Assembly: GCF_900119165.1 (NCBI RefSeq)
Contig: NZ_FPJG01000006.1
Span: forward strand, 4,526,001-4,590,000
Origin: Amycolatopsis australiensis
Lineage (GTDB): Bacteria; Actinomycetota; Actinomycetes; Mycobacteriales; Pseudonocardiaceae
Length of the DNA stretch: 64,000 nt
Direction of reading: 5' to 3'
Both the position numbers and the translations under genes were made by a program. The notes beneath the pieces were generated by a model. It was not told the DNA's origin. It made no database searches and was given only the letters and a program-made list of their open reading frames with translations. Below are positions 1 through 8,183 of the stretch, one piece after another (the stretch's first letter is position 1; each line of letters opens with the position of its first letter).

Positions 1-86
1 CCGGTGGCGGCGCCGGCCCTGGCGGACAGCGCCGGGACCACGAGGGCCAGCCCGAGCACGAGCAGCGCCACGACCGCCCGGGACAT
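1..86 (-). CDS. Secreted protein, signal peptide only (gene leaves the window)
   Basis: An ATG on the minus strand at 86 opens a frame with no stop to the window edge. Its first 28 residues begin MSRAVVALLVLGLALVVPAL and continue to an Ala-rich SARAGAAT: one Arg, a long hydrophobic core and small residues suitable for a signal peptidase site. That is a classic secretory signal peptide. The mature protein lies outside the window. The CebR-like boxes upstream (127-140 and 261-274) hint at a secreted cellulase or other glucan-degrading enzyme; that is inference from regulation only. Confidence 0.6.
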   Translation of the reverse strand, partial: MSRAVVALLVLGLALVVPALSARAGAAT

Positions 87-126
87 CGCGTTCGTCGTTG
101 AACCGCGCACGCCGCCTCCTCGATTC

Positions 127-140
127 TGGGAGCGCTTCCA
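127..140. promoter_or_regulatory. CebR-like (LacI-family) operator box 1
   Basis: TGGGAGCGCTTCCA differs at one position from TGGGAGCGCTCCCA, the operator bound by the cellobiose-responsive repressor CebR in Streptomyces and relatives. It lies 41 bp upstream of the minus-strand secreted-protein start at 86, a normal place for repression. That CebR binds here is inferred from the match. Confidence 0.6.
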
Positions 141-260
141 GGGTGGAAGAGTAAGGACGGCCATGGGTCATGTAAAGGATCGACATTTTCGCTAGCCGGT
201 TTGGCGGCGCTTGCCGAGGCCGTCCGTCGTAACCCGCCGGGACGGACTGGACAGAGCTGT

Positions 261-274
261 TGGGAGCGCTCTCA
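261..274. promoter_or_regulatory. CebR-like (LacI-family) operator box 2
   Basis: TGGGAGCGCTCTCA is a second near-match to the CebR box, again with one mismatch. It sits 121 bp beyond box 1 and about 86 bp before the helicase start at 360. Two boxes in one 273-bp divergent intergenic region could support repressor looping, or one may be a secondary site. Which gene it serves cannot be told from sequence. Confidence 0.5.
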
Positions 275-359
275 GGATAGGCTGCCGCCGCGAGGTACTG
301 CGGCGTGTCCGGCCCGGGCTGCTCCGACCGGGTGTACCGCCGTGTCAGACTGCCGGGCG

Positions 360-3300
360 ATGCACACCCCAGCCGATCTCGCCGACCTGCTCGAATGCGA
401 ACACCGCAGCCTGCTCAACCTGGCCGCGGACCTGCCGGGCGCGCCGCGGCCCGCGCCCGACCCCGCCGCCGGCCGGCGCCGGCGCGCCGCCGCCCGGGTC
501 ATGCTCGCCCGCCTGCGCCGGGAAGGCCACGACGTCTTCGAGATCGACACCCGGGACCGCGTCGCCGCCGCCGAGGCCACCGCGGCGGCGCTGTGGTCGG
601 GCGCGGCCGTGATCCACCCGGCCGTCCTCCACGACGAGGATTTCTCCGGCGTCGCGGACTTCCTGATCCAAGACGGCGAAGGCCGCTACGAGGTCCACGA
701 CGCGGAACCGGCCCGGCAGGCCAAGCCCGCGGCGGTGGTCCGCCTGATCGCGTTCGCCGACGCGCTGCGCCGGGCGGGCTGGCCGACCGGCCCGCACGTG
801 TACCTGCGCCTGGGTGACGGCAGTGCCCGCACCTTCCGCAGCGAGGACTTCCGGCCCCTGGTGGACCGGCTGCGAGCCCGGCTGCGCGGCCGCACACCGG
901 CGTTGCCGGCGCCGTTGTGGGCCGACGAACGCCCGGCCTGCGCCGGCTGCGGGTACGCCCGCCACTGCGCGTCGGGCCGGGAAGCCGACCGCGACCTCAT
1001 GCTCGTCGCCGGGATGCGCGGCGACCAGCGCCGCAAGCTCGTCGCCGCGGGGCTGGGCTCCGTCGAGGCGCTCGCGGCGGCCACGCCGGGCGACCGGCCG
1101 CGGGACCTGTCCGTCACCGCGTTCACCGCCCTGCGCGCGCAGGCCGCACTGCAGCTGCGGCAGGACACCACGGGCGAGGTCAGCTACGAGATCGTCGATC
1201 CTGACGCGCTGGCCGCCCTGCCGGCCCCCGCGCCGGGCGACGTCTTCGCCGATCTCGCCGGTGACCCGCACGCGCTGGCGGGCGAAGGGCTGGAGTTCCT
1301 CTTCGGCGCCCTGACCCCGGGCGGTGACCAGCGGTTCACGCCGTTCTGGGCGCACAGCCGCGCCGAGGAGAAGCGCGCCTTCGAGCAGTTCGTCGACTTC
1401 GCCGCCGCGCGGGTCGCCGAGCACCCCGGCTCGCACGTCTACCACTACGGGCCGTACGAAGTCACGGCGATCAAGCGGCTCGCCGCCGTGCACGGCACCC
1501 GCGAGGAAACCGTCGACCAGCTGCTGCGCGGGGGCGCGCTGGTGGATCTGCACACGGTGGTCCGCAAGGCGTTGCGGGTCTCGCAGCGGTCGTATTCGAT
1601 CCGCCACCTCGAGCCGCTCTACCGGCCGGGCACCCGCGAAGGCGACGCGAAGACCGCGCTCTCGGACGTCGAGGCCTACGAGGAGTACCTGCTGGTCACG
1701 CGGTCCGCCGAGCCGGACCGCGCGGAGGAGGTCCTGCGCGGCATCGTCGGGGACAGCGAGGAGGACTGCGTCTCGGCGCTGCGGCTGTTCGAGTTCCTGC
1801 ACCAGGTCCGGGCCGACGCCGGCATCGAGCCCGGGTCCGCGGCGGAGGAGCCGCCCGAGGACGCGCTGCTGCGCGCGGCGGAGGAGGACGTCGCCGCCGA
1901 GCGCCGGGCCGAACGCGCCGCGCGGCTGGCCGCGCTCGTCGACCCGCTGCTCGACGGCCTGCCGGACGACCCGGACGAGTTCACCGCCGACGAGCGGGCC
2001 CGCGCGCTGCTCGCGGCGGCGGTCGGCTACCACCGCCGCGAGACCAACCCCGCGTGGTGGGAGTACTTCCGCCAGCTGGCCGCCCCGCTCGGCGACCTCG
2101 AGGTCGACACGTCGTGCACCGTGCCGGTGTCGGTCGAGGCGGGGGAATGGGTCCCGCCGGCCGGGCGTGTCCGCACCGCGAAGCGGACGCTGGTCCTGGC
2201 GTGCGACCCGGACCGGCCGCACCCGTTCGCGTCCGGCGACGAAGTCCGGCTGCGCTACGACGGCGTCACCCGCGACGCGAAGGTCGCGGCCGCGTCGGCG
2301 GTGGAGCTGACCTTGGAGGAGAGCAGCCCGCCCGACGCCACCTCGGCCGACCGGCCGTCCGCCGTGCTGCCGGGCAGCCCGGTGCGGCCCTCGCCCAAGG
2401 ACGACGCGGTCGCCGACCTGGCGCAGCTGGTCGTCGACGCGCTCCCCGCGCTGCCGCGGCACCCCGGCGTCGACCTGCTCCGGCGGACGCCGCCGCGGCT
2501 GCGCGGTGGAGCGCCCCTGCCCGAGCCGGGGACCGACTTGATCGCCACGGTGATCGACGCGGTCGAAGCCCTCGACGGCTCGACGCTCGCGGTGCAGGGA
2601 CCGCCGGGGGCGGGCAAGACGTTCCTGGCCGGGAAGCTGATCGCCCGCCTCGTGCGAGCCGGGCGCACCGTCGCCGTCACCTCCACCAGCCACAAGGCCG
2701 TGGAAAACGTCCTGAGCGCGGCGAAGAAGAGCGCGCCGGAACTGCCCTGCGCCAAGCGGGCGAAGCGGGCGCCGGACCCGGACGCGCCGTGGGAGCAGCC
2801 GAAGAGCAATCCGGCGCTGGTGAAGTGGCGGCAGGAGCACGACACGGGCCACCTGGTCGGCGGCACGGCGTGGACGTTCGCCAACGCCGCGGTCCGCGAG
2901 GAGCCCTTCGATCTGCTGATCATCGACGAGGCGGGCCAGTTCGCCCTGGCCGACGCGCTCGCCGTGTCGACGTGCGCGAAGAACCTGCTGCTGCTGGGCG
3001 ACCCGCAGCAGCTGCCGCAGGTGGTGCAGGGAACCCACCCGGCGGGCGCGGAGGCGTCGGCGCTGGGCCACCTGATCGGCGAGGCCGACATCATGCCGGC
3101 GGCGCTGGGCTACTTCCTCGACGAGACGCGGCGCATGCACCCCGCGGTGTGCGAGCCGGTGTCGAAGCTGTCCTACGCGGGACGCCTGCGCGCGCACCCG
3201 TCGGCCGCCGAGCGCGTCCTTTCCGGCGTCCCCGCCGGGCTCTACCTGGCCGAGGTCGACCACCACGGCAACACGACGCGTTCGGTGGAGGAAGCCGCGG

Positions 3301-3731
3301 CGGTCGTCGACGTCGTGGCGGCGCTGATCGGTCGCATGTGGACGGACCACGGCCCGGCCCGCCCCTTGGCCGACACGGACGTCCTCGTGGTGGCCCCGTA
3401 CAACCTGCAGGCGCGGACGGTGACGCGGGCGCTGGCGGACGCCGGCTTCCCGGGCGTGCGGGTGGGCACGGTCGACCGCTTCCAGGGCCAGGAAGCCCCG
3501 GTGGTGATCACCACGATGACGTCGTCCTCGGCGGTCGACCTGCCTCGCGGCCTCGACTTCCTGTTGTCCCGCAACCGGTTGAACGTCGCCCTGTCGCGGG
3601 CCCAGGTCCTGGCGGTCCTGGTGTGCTCGGCCAAGCTGGTGGAGGCCGACATCCGCACGGTGGACCAGATGCGCCTGGTGGCGGGCATGATCGGCTTGCT
3701 GGGCGAGGCCCGGCGCTGGCCTCCCGCGTAG
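360..3731 (+). CDS. TM0106-type RecB-like Fe-S nuclease fused to SF1 helicase
   Basis: A 1123-residue protein predicted to process DNA (or RNA-DNA) ends. Residues 1-210 look like a RecB/Cas4-type nuclease: Cys13 plus Cys194, Cys197 and Cys203 have the spacing of the 4Fe-4S cluster in Cas4, AddB and Dna2 nucleases. The C-terminal part is an SF1 (Upf1/Dna2-like) helicase: Walker A GPPGAGKT at 747-754, DEAG at about 856, then LLGDPQQLPQ, DETRRMHP, VDRFQGQE and NVALSRAQ motifs in order. The ATG at 360 is preferred over the frame's earlier alternative start at 201, because similarity-like sequence begins at MHTPADLADLLECEHR. In the nuclease core the expected D-x-K motif reads HDAEPAR (Asp114, Glu116), so a catalytic Lys may be missing. 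Confidence 0.85.
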   Translation: MHTPADLADLLECEHRSLLNLAADLPGAPRPAPDPAAGRRRRAAARVMLARLRREGHDVFEIDTRDRVAAAEATAAALWSGAAVIHPAVLHDEDFSGVADFLIQDGEGRYEVHDAEPARQAKPAAVVRLIAFADALRRAGWPTGPHVYLRLGDGSARTFRSEDFRPLVDRLRARLRGRTPALPAPLWADERPACAGCGYARHCASGREADRDLMLVAGMRGDQRRKLVAAGLGSVEALAAATPGDRPRDLSVTAFTALRAQAALQLRQDTTGEVSYEIVDPDALAALPAPAPGDVFADLAGDPHALAGEGLEFLFGALTPGGDQRFTPFWAHSRAEEKRAFEQFVDFAAARVAEHPGSHVYHYGPYEVTAIKRLAAVHGTREETVDQLLRGGALVDLHTVVRKALRVSQRSYSIRHLEPLYRPGTREGDAKTALSDVEAYEEYLLVTRSAEPDRAEEVLRGIVGDSEEDCVSALRLFEFLHQVRADAGIEPGSAAEEPPEDALLRAAEEDVAAERRAERAARLAALVDPLLDGLPDDPDEFTADERARALLAAAVGYHRRETNPAWWEYFRQLAAPLGDLEVDTSCTVPVSVEAGEWVPPAGRVRTAKRTLVLACDPDRPHPFASGDEVRLRYDGVTRDAKVAAASAVELTLEESSPPDATSADRPSAVLPGSPVRPSPKDDAVADLAQLVVDALPALPRHPGVDLLRRTPPRLRGGAPLPEPGTDLIATVIDAVEALDGSTLAVQGPPGAGKTFLAGKLIARLVRAGRTVAVTSTSHKAVENVLSAAKKSAPELPCAKRAKRAPDPDAPWEQPKSNPALVKWRQEHDTGHLVGGTAWTFANAAVREEPFDLLIIDEAGQFALADALAVSTCAKNLLLLGDPQQLPQVVQGTHPAGAEASALGHLIGEADIMPAALGYFLDETRRMHPAVCEPVSKLSYAGRLRAHPSAAERVLSGVPAGLYLAEVDHHGNTTRSVEEAAAVVDVVAALIGRMWTDHGPARPLADTDVLVVAPYNLQARTVTRALADAGFPGVRVGTVDRFQGQEAPVVITTMTSSSAVDLPRGLDFLLSRNRLNVALSRAQVLAVLVCSAKLVEADIRTVDQMRLVAGMIGLLGEARRWPPA

Positions 3732-3781
3732 CGGGGCCAGCCGTCCGTGGGGGCCGGCGCAGCGCCGCCACTGGTCGCTGC

Positions 3782-3817
3782 CGCGGACGCCGGTCGTCGC
3801 GTGGATCGGCGTCCGCG
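3782..3817. terminator. Hairpin between convergent genes
   Basis: CGCGGACGCCG (3782-3792) and CGGCGTCCGCG (3807-3817) pair perfectly as an 11-bp stem with a 14-nt loop. It lies between the stop of the helicase gene (3731) and the stop of the minus-strand regulator (3889), so it could end transcription from both sides. No U-tract follows, which is usual in actinomycetes. Confidence 0.5.
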
Positions 3818-3888
3818 ATGTGGGAAGACCGGTCCCGGCCGTCGGAGCGGCTTACGCTGCAACGCCGTGCGGCACTACCGGATCGGTG

Positions 3889-4671
3889 TCAGTCCTGCGG
3901 GATGTACCCGATGAGGTGAATGTCGTCGCAACCGCTGAGGTCCAGGGACGTCGCGTCGTAGTTCTGCTCGCCCTCGTCCGGGGTGCGCAGTGTCACGACG
4001 CGGGCCTTGCTGTGGGCCGTCGAATGCCGCTTCCACAACGAGCGGAACGTCCAGTCGCGGCTCAGCCTGCTCACCAGGTCGGCCAGTTCGGCGTCGTCCG
4101 GCTCGGTTCCGGCGCGGATGCGCAGGCTGCCGACGAAGCATTCGGCGACCTCGTCCCAGTTCACGTAGATGTCGCGATAACGCCGGTCCAGGAAGAACAG
4201 TTCCAGGAAGTTCTCCGAGTCCTCGTCCAGCCGGATGATCCGGGCGGCCGGCGGGTTCGCGTACAGGATGTCCCAGTACTTGTCGACGATGAACGCCGGA
4301 TGGCGTACCGCCCGCGCGAAGTGCTCGAGCACGCGTCGCTCGCTTTCCGTCGCGGAGAATTCGATCTTCGGTGGATTCATCTCAGCCAGGTTGTAGAGGT
4401 GGACCCGATCGACCGGGTCGAGCGCGAGCGCCGAGGAAATCGAGTCGAGTACCGCTGCCGAAACGCGGATGTTACGTCCCTGTTCGAGCCAGGTGTACCA
4501 GGAGGCGCTTACTCCGGCCAGTAATGCGACTTCTTCCCGGCGCAGGCCGGGAGTATTGCGGCGCCCTCCTTCGGGGAGGCCGACGTCCGCCGGTTTCACC
4601 CGCGCCCGCCTTGCCCTGAGGAATTCGCTGAGCTGTTCCCTGCGGTCCGCAACACGCTGTTTCGACGTCAT
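3889..4671 (-). CDS. XRE-family regulator with MmyB-like C-terminal domain
   Basis: A 260-residue DNA-binding regulator. An N-terminal helix-turn-helix is visible at residues about 35-65 (REEVALLAGVSASWYTWLEQ), followed by DPVDRVHLYNLAEMNPP and a C-terminal domain of the MmyB type, thought to bind a small ligand such as a fatty acid. This is one of the commonest regulator types in actinomycetes. The ATG at 4671 (MTSKQRV) is chosen over a TTG one codon upstream. It lies about 150 bp downstream of the exporter gene on the same strand but has its own upstream gap, so it is probably transcribed separately. Its target cannot be inferred. Confidence 0.85.
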   Translation of the reverse strand: MTSKQRVADRREQLSEFLRARRARVKPADVGLPEGGRRNTPGLRREEVALLAGVSASWYTWLEQGRNIRVSAAVLDSISSALALDPVDRVHLYNLAEMNPPKIEFSATESERRVLEHFARAVRHPAFIVDKYWDILYANPPAARIIRLDEDSENFLELFFLDRRYRDIYVNWDEVAECFVGSLRIRAGTEPDDAELADLVSRLSRDWTFRSLWKRHSTAHSKARVVTLRTPDEGEQNYDATSLDLSGCDDIHLIGYIPQD

Positions 4672-4821
4672 CAAGGCCCCCGGTTGATGTCCATGCCGAA
4701 CTCGGGCAAGACAACATCGGAGGCTAGCGGCCGTTTGCGGAGAACGTCAACCGACCAATGGATCGGCTTTGATCCGAACTTCGCAAAACGGGTCGCCTTG
4801 TTTGTGAAAAGCGTCACCGTC

Positions 4822-6213
4822 TCACTGTCGCAATCGCGGCTTCCACACCGTGCGCCAGGCGCAGACCGCACCCAGCAGGTAGGCGATGGTGATCGCGGCG
4901 AATGCGACCGAGGCGCGTGCGTACCAATCGTGGTTCACGCTGATCGCGACGCCCATCGCGGCGATGCCGAACAGAGAACCGAACTGGCGGTTGGCGTTCA
5001 GCACCGAACCTGCTATGGCGGCGTGTTCGACCCCGGCCGCGTCGACGAGAACGGCGGTCATCGCCGGGGAAATGATGCCCGCCCCGATGTTCGCCAGGCC
5101 CATCGCCAGCGCCAGCTGCCAATACGACGTCGCGGGCGAGATGAACACCAGGCTGACCGTCGAAGCCGCGGCGATGCCGAGGAAAACCGTCAGCAGTAGT
5201 CCGTTGGAGTACCGGCCGGAGATCTTCGAGTAAACGATGTTCGAAATGGGGAAGAACACCGTCATCGGCAGCAGCTGCAGCCCGGCCGTGAACGGCGCGA
5301 CGCCGCGCGCTTGCTGCAGGAACAACCCGAGGACGAAAATCCCGCCGAAAAGCGCGAAGTTGAACAGGAACCCGATCACGTTGCCGCCGGCGAACGGCGG
5401 CAGCCGGAACAGCTCCCACGGGATGACGTGCGACGACGTCTTCCGCTCCCGCAGTACCAGCGCCGCGGCGGAGGCGATCGCGACCGCGTAGGCGATGAGG
5501 ACGGCCGGGGCGAGCCAACCCTGCTCGGGGCCTTCGATGAGCGCGAAGCACATCGCGGCGACCATGGCGATGGCCAGCGCGTGCCCGCCGAACGGTACCG
5601 GAGCGCCCTTGCGTGCCGTGGGCGTGATGTACCGCCACGTCAGCACCGCGCCGAGCAGCCCGATCGGCAGGTTGATCAGGAAGATGCTCGGCCAGCCGAA
5701 CGCCGAGACCATGAGGCCGCCGACCGTCGGGCCGATGCCCGACGCCGTGGCGACGATGGCCGACCACAGGCCCAGGATCCGGGTCCGCTGCCGCGTGTCG
5801 GGGAACGACCGCACGAGCAACGCGAGCGAGCTGGGCATGAACAGGGCGGCGCCGGCGCCCTGCACCAGCCGCGCGCCGATCAGGAACGCGCCGTCCGGCG
5901 CCACCGCGCAGGCGAGGGACGCGGCGACGAACACGGCCATGCCCCACATGTAGACGCGCAGGCTGCCCAGCCGGTTCGCCATGCCGCCGGCGAGCAGCAG
6001 CAGGGCGGCGAAGGTCAGCACGTACCCGTCCACAATCCAGGTCAGCTCGGTGACCGACACGGCCAGGTCCTGCTGGATGCGCGCACCGGCGACGTTCACG
6101 ACGGTGGTGTCGAGCGAAGCCATGACGAAGCCGGCGGCCAGCGCGGCGATCTTCACCGCGGTCCGGCCGGCCGCGGCGGGCGCCGCCAGATCCGACGTCA
6201 CGGGACTGCCCAT
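4822..6213 (-). CDS. MFS drug-type exporter (DHA2/EmrB-QacA family)
   Basis: A 463-residue polytopic membrane protein. The first helix carries FVMASLDTTVVNVAG, matching the LDxTVVNVA signature of DHA2 proton-coupled drug exporters, and many hydrophobic segments follow (for example IVDGYVLTFAALLLLAGG). The start at 6213 (MGSPVTSDL) is taken because similarity-like sequence begins there; a longer frame reaches 6609 but runs through the operator region and the divergent regulator. The gene is divergent from the ArsR-type gene at 6392, and operator-like repeats fill the gap, so that regulator probably represses it. It could export the product of the biosynthetic operon at 7096-15421 or provide resistance to it; this is inference from proximity. 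Confidence 0.88.
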   Translation of the reverse strand: MGSPVTSDLAAPAAAGRTAVKIAALAAGFVMASLDTTVVNVAGARIQQDLAVSVTELTWIVDGYVLTFAALLLLAGGMANRLGSLRVYMWGMAVFVAASLACAVAPDGAFLIGARLVQGAGAALFMPSSLALLVRSFPDTRQRTRILGLWSAIVATASGIGPTVGGLMVSAFGWPSIFLINLPIGLLGAVLTWRYITPTARKGAPVPFGGHALAIAMVAAMCFALIEGPEQGWLAPAVLIAYAVAIASAAALVLRERKTSSHVIPWELFRLPPFAGGNVIGFLFNFALFGGIFVLGLFLQQARGVAPFTAGLQLLPMTVFFPISNIVYSKISGRYSNGLLLTVFLGIAAASTVSLVFISPATSYWQLALAMGLANIGAGIISPAMTAVLVDAAGVEHAAIAGSVLNANRQFGSLFGIAAMGVAISVNHDWYARASVAFAAITIAYLLGAVCAWRTVWKPRLRQ

Positions 6214-6277
6214 TTCGATGAAACCCCCTGGGAGCTCGGTGGTCCGTACCGGACCGGCGTGCCCGCTCAGGAGACCA

Positions 6278-6358
6278 CATACGTTGATGGCTGTCAAACG
6301 ATGATGGTGATCAACGTATGATCGGCATCGAAATTTGACGGCGATCAAAGTACGATGG
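6278..6358. promoter_or_regulatory. Operator array between exporter and ArsR-type regulator
   Basis: CATACGTTGAT (6278-6288) and ATCAACGTATG (6310-6320) form a perfect 11-bp inverted repeat with a 21-bp spacer. Related direct copies occur as TCAAACGATGATGG (6294-6307) and ATCAAAGTACGATGG (6344-6358). The array fills the gap between the divergent starts at 6213 and 6392, the expected place for an autoregulating ArsR-type repressor that also controls the exporter. Confidence 0.65.
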
Positions 6359-6391
6359 CGGTGGTAGCATCGTGCGGGGAAGGAGCCGACT

Positions 6392-6754
6392 GTGCAGATC
6401 GCCACCGAGGAGCGCGTCACCGACCACATCGAGGTGGACGAGATCACCGCGCAAGGCTTGCTCGACGCTCTCGTCGACCCGGTCCGGCGCAGCATCGTCC
6501 GCCAGCTGTTCGCCTCCGACACGGACATCGCGTGCGGCCACTTCGACATCAACGTCAGCCGATCCACCGGCACGCACCACTTCAAGGTGCTCCGGCAGGC
6601 CGGCGTCATCCGCCAGTACTACGTCGGCACGTCGAAGATGAACACCCTGCGGCGAGCGGATCTGGAGTCCGTCGCCCCCGGCCTGATCGAAGCGATCATG
6701 GCCATGCCGGAGACCGCCCGCCGGCCGGCCGGGGCGGACTCCGGCCGGCACTGA
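6392..6754 (+). CDS. ArsR-type winged-helix regulator
   Basis: A 120-residue transcription factor. Residues 20-90 form an ArsR-like winged helix: LLDALVDPVRRSIVRQLF, then the recognition helix STGTHHFKVLRQAGVIRQYY and a wing. A GTG start at 6392 follows a good ribosome site (GGGGAAGGAG, 6376-6385). No cysteine pair typical of metal sensors is evident in the recognition helix, so it more likely senses an organic molecule. It is divergent from the DHA2 exporter with repeated operators between, the standard layout of a local repressor and its efflux pump. Confidence 0.85.
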   Translation: MQIATEERVTDHIEVDEITAQGLLDALVDPVRRSIVRQLFASDTDIACGHFDINVSRSTGTHHFKVLRQAGVIRQYYVGTSKMNTLRRADLESVAPGLIEAIMAMPETARRPAGADSGRH

Positions 6755-7095
6755 CTGTCGTGCCCACTGAGGTTGCCGGCGCGGGGCACGGGCGGCAGCC
6801 GGTGTGGGCTCGGTGCTGTGAACCGGCGAAAGGCTCCGCGAAGGCTCATTCTCCGGCGAGGGTGCGGTCGAAGCGTTCGCCGGTGCCGACTGTCTGCGGC
6901 CGATAACGGCGGGTGAAGCGGGCTTCGGCGGGCTGCGGCCGGGCATTGGGTGGGGAAAACGAAGACCTCCGTTGTGTTCGGTGCCGGCGTCGGGCACCAG
7001 CACCACACACGGAGGTCTTCGCCGTGATCGACCCGGCGCGCCGCTCAATCGCCGGCAACGTCCATGGTCCACACAACCATCGCCGCCGCGGCGGG
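6755..7095. other. Intergenic region with one long hairpin, no gene seen
   Basis: This 341-bp gap separates the convergent ArsR-type gene and flavin reductase gene. Frames through it read as Arg/Pro-rich low-complexity sequence without a family I recognise. The only clear structure is the long inverted repeat at 6960-7021, listed separately. Confidence 0.5.
6960..7021. repeat. Long nested inverted repeat (hairpin)
   Basis: CGAAGACCTCCGT (6960-6972) and ACGGAGGTCTTCG (7009-7021) are perfect 13-bp arms. Inside them GTGT pairs with ACAC after a single bulged base, and GGTGCC (6980-6985) pairs with GGCACC (6993-6998) around a 7-nt loop. The 62-nt unit could be a bidirectional terminator between convergent genes, a repeated extragenic palindrome, or the end of a lost insertion sequence. 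Copy number elsewhere in the genome would decide. Confidence 0.6.
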
Positions 7096-7581
7096 TCAGC
7101 CCGCCGGGCGCGACCGGATCGGGAACACCAGCGGGTTCACGTCGTCGTGACTCGTCGAGGTCAGGACGGGCAGCGTGACCAGCCAGTGGTCGCCGACCTC
7201 GCTCGTGGTGCCCAGCCGGCACCGGTAGTGCAGCGCGGCGCCGAGCACGTGCACCGCGGTTCCGTCGGCCGCCACGACGACCGGGATGTCGTTGAGCCGT
7301 TCCGCGGCCGGCCGCCGGGCGATCCGGAAAGCCACGTCGTCCTGCAGGTCGGACAGCACGCTGACGCCCACCGTCTCCGCCGTGCGCAGCAGCGGCCACG
7401 TCGTCGATTCCTTGCGGATCGCCACCGACATGATCGGTGGCGACAGCGACACCGCGTTCAGGGACGTGCACACCATCGCCTGCCCGGTCCCGCCGACCAC
7501 CGCGGCGACCACCGCCACCGCGGCCGGGTGCCGGGCGTAGCAGTGCCTGGTCACCTCGGCCGCGGCCGGTGCGCTGGTCAT
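7096..7581 (-). CDS. Flavin reductase-like protein (last gene of AvrD operon)
   Basis: A 161-residue protein of the flavin reductase-like FMN-binding domain family. The pattern VCTSLNAVSLSPPIMSVAI followed by WPLLRTAETVGVSVLS is typical of small NAD(P)H:flavin reductases that feed reduced FMN to a partner oxygenase. Its ATG overlaps the stop of the upstream P-loop gene (ATGA, 7578-7581), so it is translationally coupled and the last gene of the operon. The likely partner is the luciferase-like monooxygenase at 13562-14680 in the same operon; this pairing is known from many two-component systems and is inferred here. Confidence 0.82.
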   Translation of the reverse strand: MTSAPAAAEVTRHCYARHPAAVAVVAAVVGGTGQAMVCTSLNAVSLSPPIMSVAIRKESTTWPLLRTAETVGVSVLSDLQDDVAFRIARRPAAERLNDIPVVVAADGTAVHVLGAALHYRCRLGTTSEVGDHWLVTLPVLTSTSHDDVNPLVFPIRSRPAG

Positions 7582-8183
7582 GTCCCGGCCTCCGCCCCGG
7601 CGGTTTCGCCGAGCTGCCGGACCGCCATCGCCAGGCGTTGCGACCGGTCGCCCTTGACGCGGATCACCGGCACGCCGAGGTTCCCGGCCACCGACAGCAT
7701 CCGGCTGTCGAGCAGTTCCCGGAACGCCTCGCTGATGGGCGGCGGCTCGTCCGCGAGCGGGCGTTCGTTCGGCACGTGGACGAAGGCGTGATACGTCTGC
7801 GCCGCATACCGGCCGGCCTCCACCGAAACACGCTCGATGATCTCAGCTTCCCTGGGCAGCTCGGGCCGCGCCTCGGCATCCACCGAACGCGGATGCAAGC
7901 CATGACGGAACCGCGTTGCCGCGTAGACGAATTCGTGCAGCACCGAGCCGTCGGAGACGAAGCCGTCGCCGGCCGCGGCCTCCGCGCCGACCCGTTCGAC
8001 GAGCCGTCGCGCGACCAGCTGGACCAGCTCGAGGTCCGTGCATTCTTCGAGCGAGGTGCGCAGCGCGCCCTCCTGCAGGGCCATCGGGGTGGCGTGCACG
8101 CGCGGCACCCCGAGTTCCGCCGACAACGACTCGGACAGCGTCGACTTGCCGTTCCCGTAGGCCCCGATCACCGCGATCTTCAC
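7578..8183 (-). CDS. P-loop NTPase/kinase-like protein B of AvrD operon
   Basis: A 201-residue protein starting with KIAVIGAYGNGKSTL, a Walker A P-loop at residues 7-14. It resembles small AAA/NadR-like P-loop proteins that may phosphorylate nucleotides or small molecules. It is a paralogue of the protein at 9509-10216: shared blocks include LEECT, GFVSDGS-LHE, FVH-P---PL and a C-terminal LGVPVIRVKG-like strand. The GTG at 8183 is chosen because it overlaps the ACP stop (GTGA) and places the P-loop at the N-terminus; a longer frame to 8276 reads into the ACP gene. The substrate is unknown; a sugar or polyol partner of the acyl chain is one possibility. Confidence 0.75.
   Translation of the reverse strand: MKIAVIGAYGNGKSTLSESLSAELGVPRVHATPMALQEGALRTSLEECTDLELVQLVARRLVERVGAEAAAGDGFVSDGSVLHEFVYAATRFRHGLHPRSVDAEARPELPREAEIIERVSVEAGRYAAQTYHAFVHVPNERPLADEPPPISEAFRELLDSRMLSVAGNLGVPVIRVKGDRSQRLAMAVRQLGETAGAEAGT

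Noticed and set aside
345..3350. 1001-residue open frame antisense to the helicase
   Set aside because: Arg/Gly/Val-rich low-complexity product with no recognisable domain, a known shadow effect of very GC-rich coding sequence.
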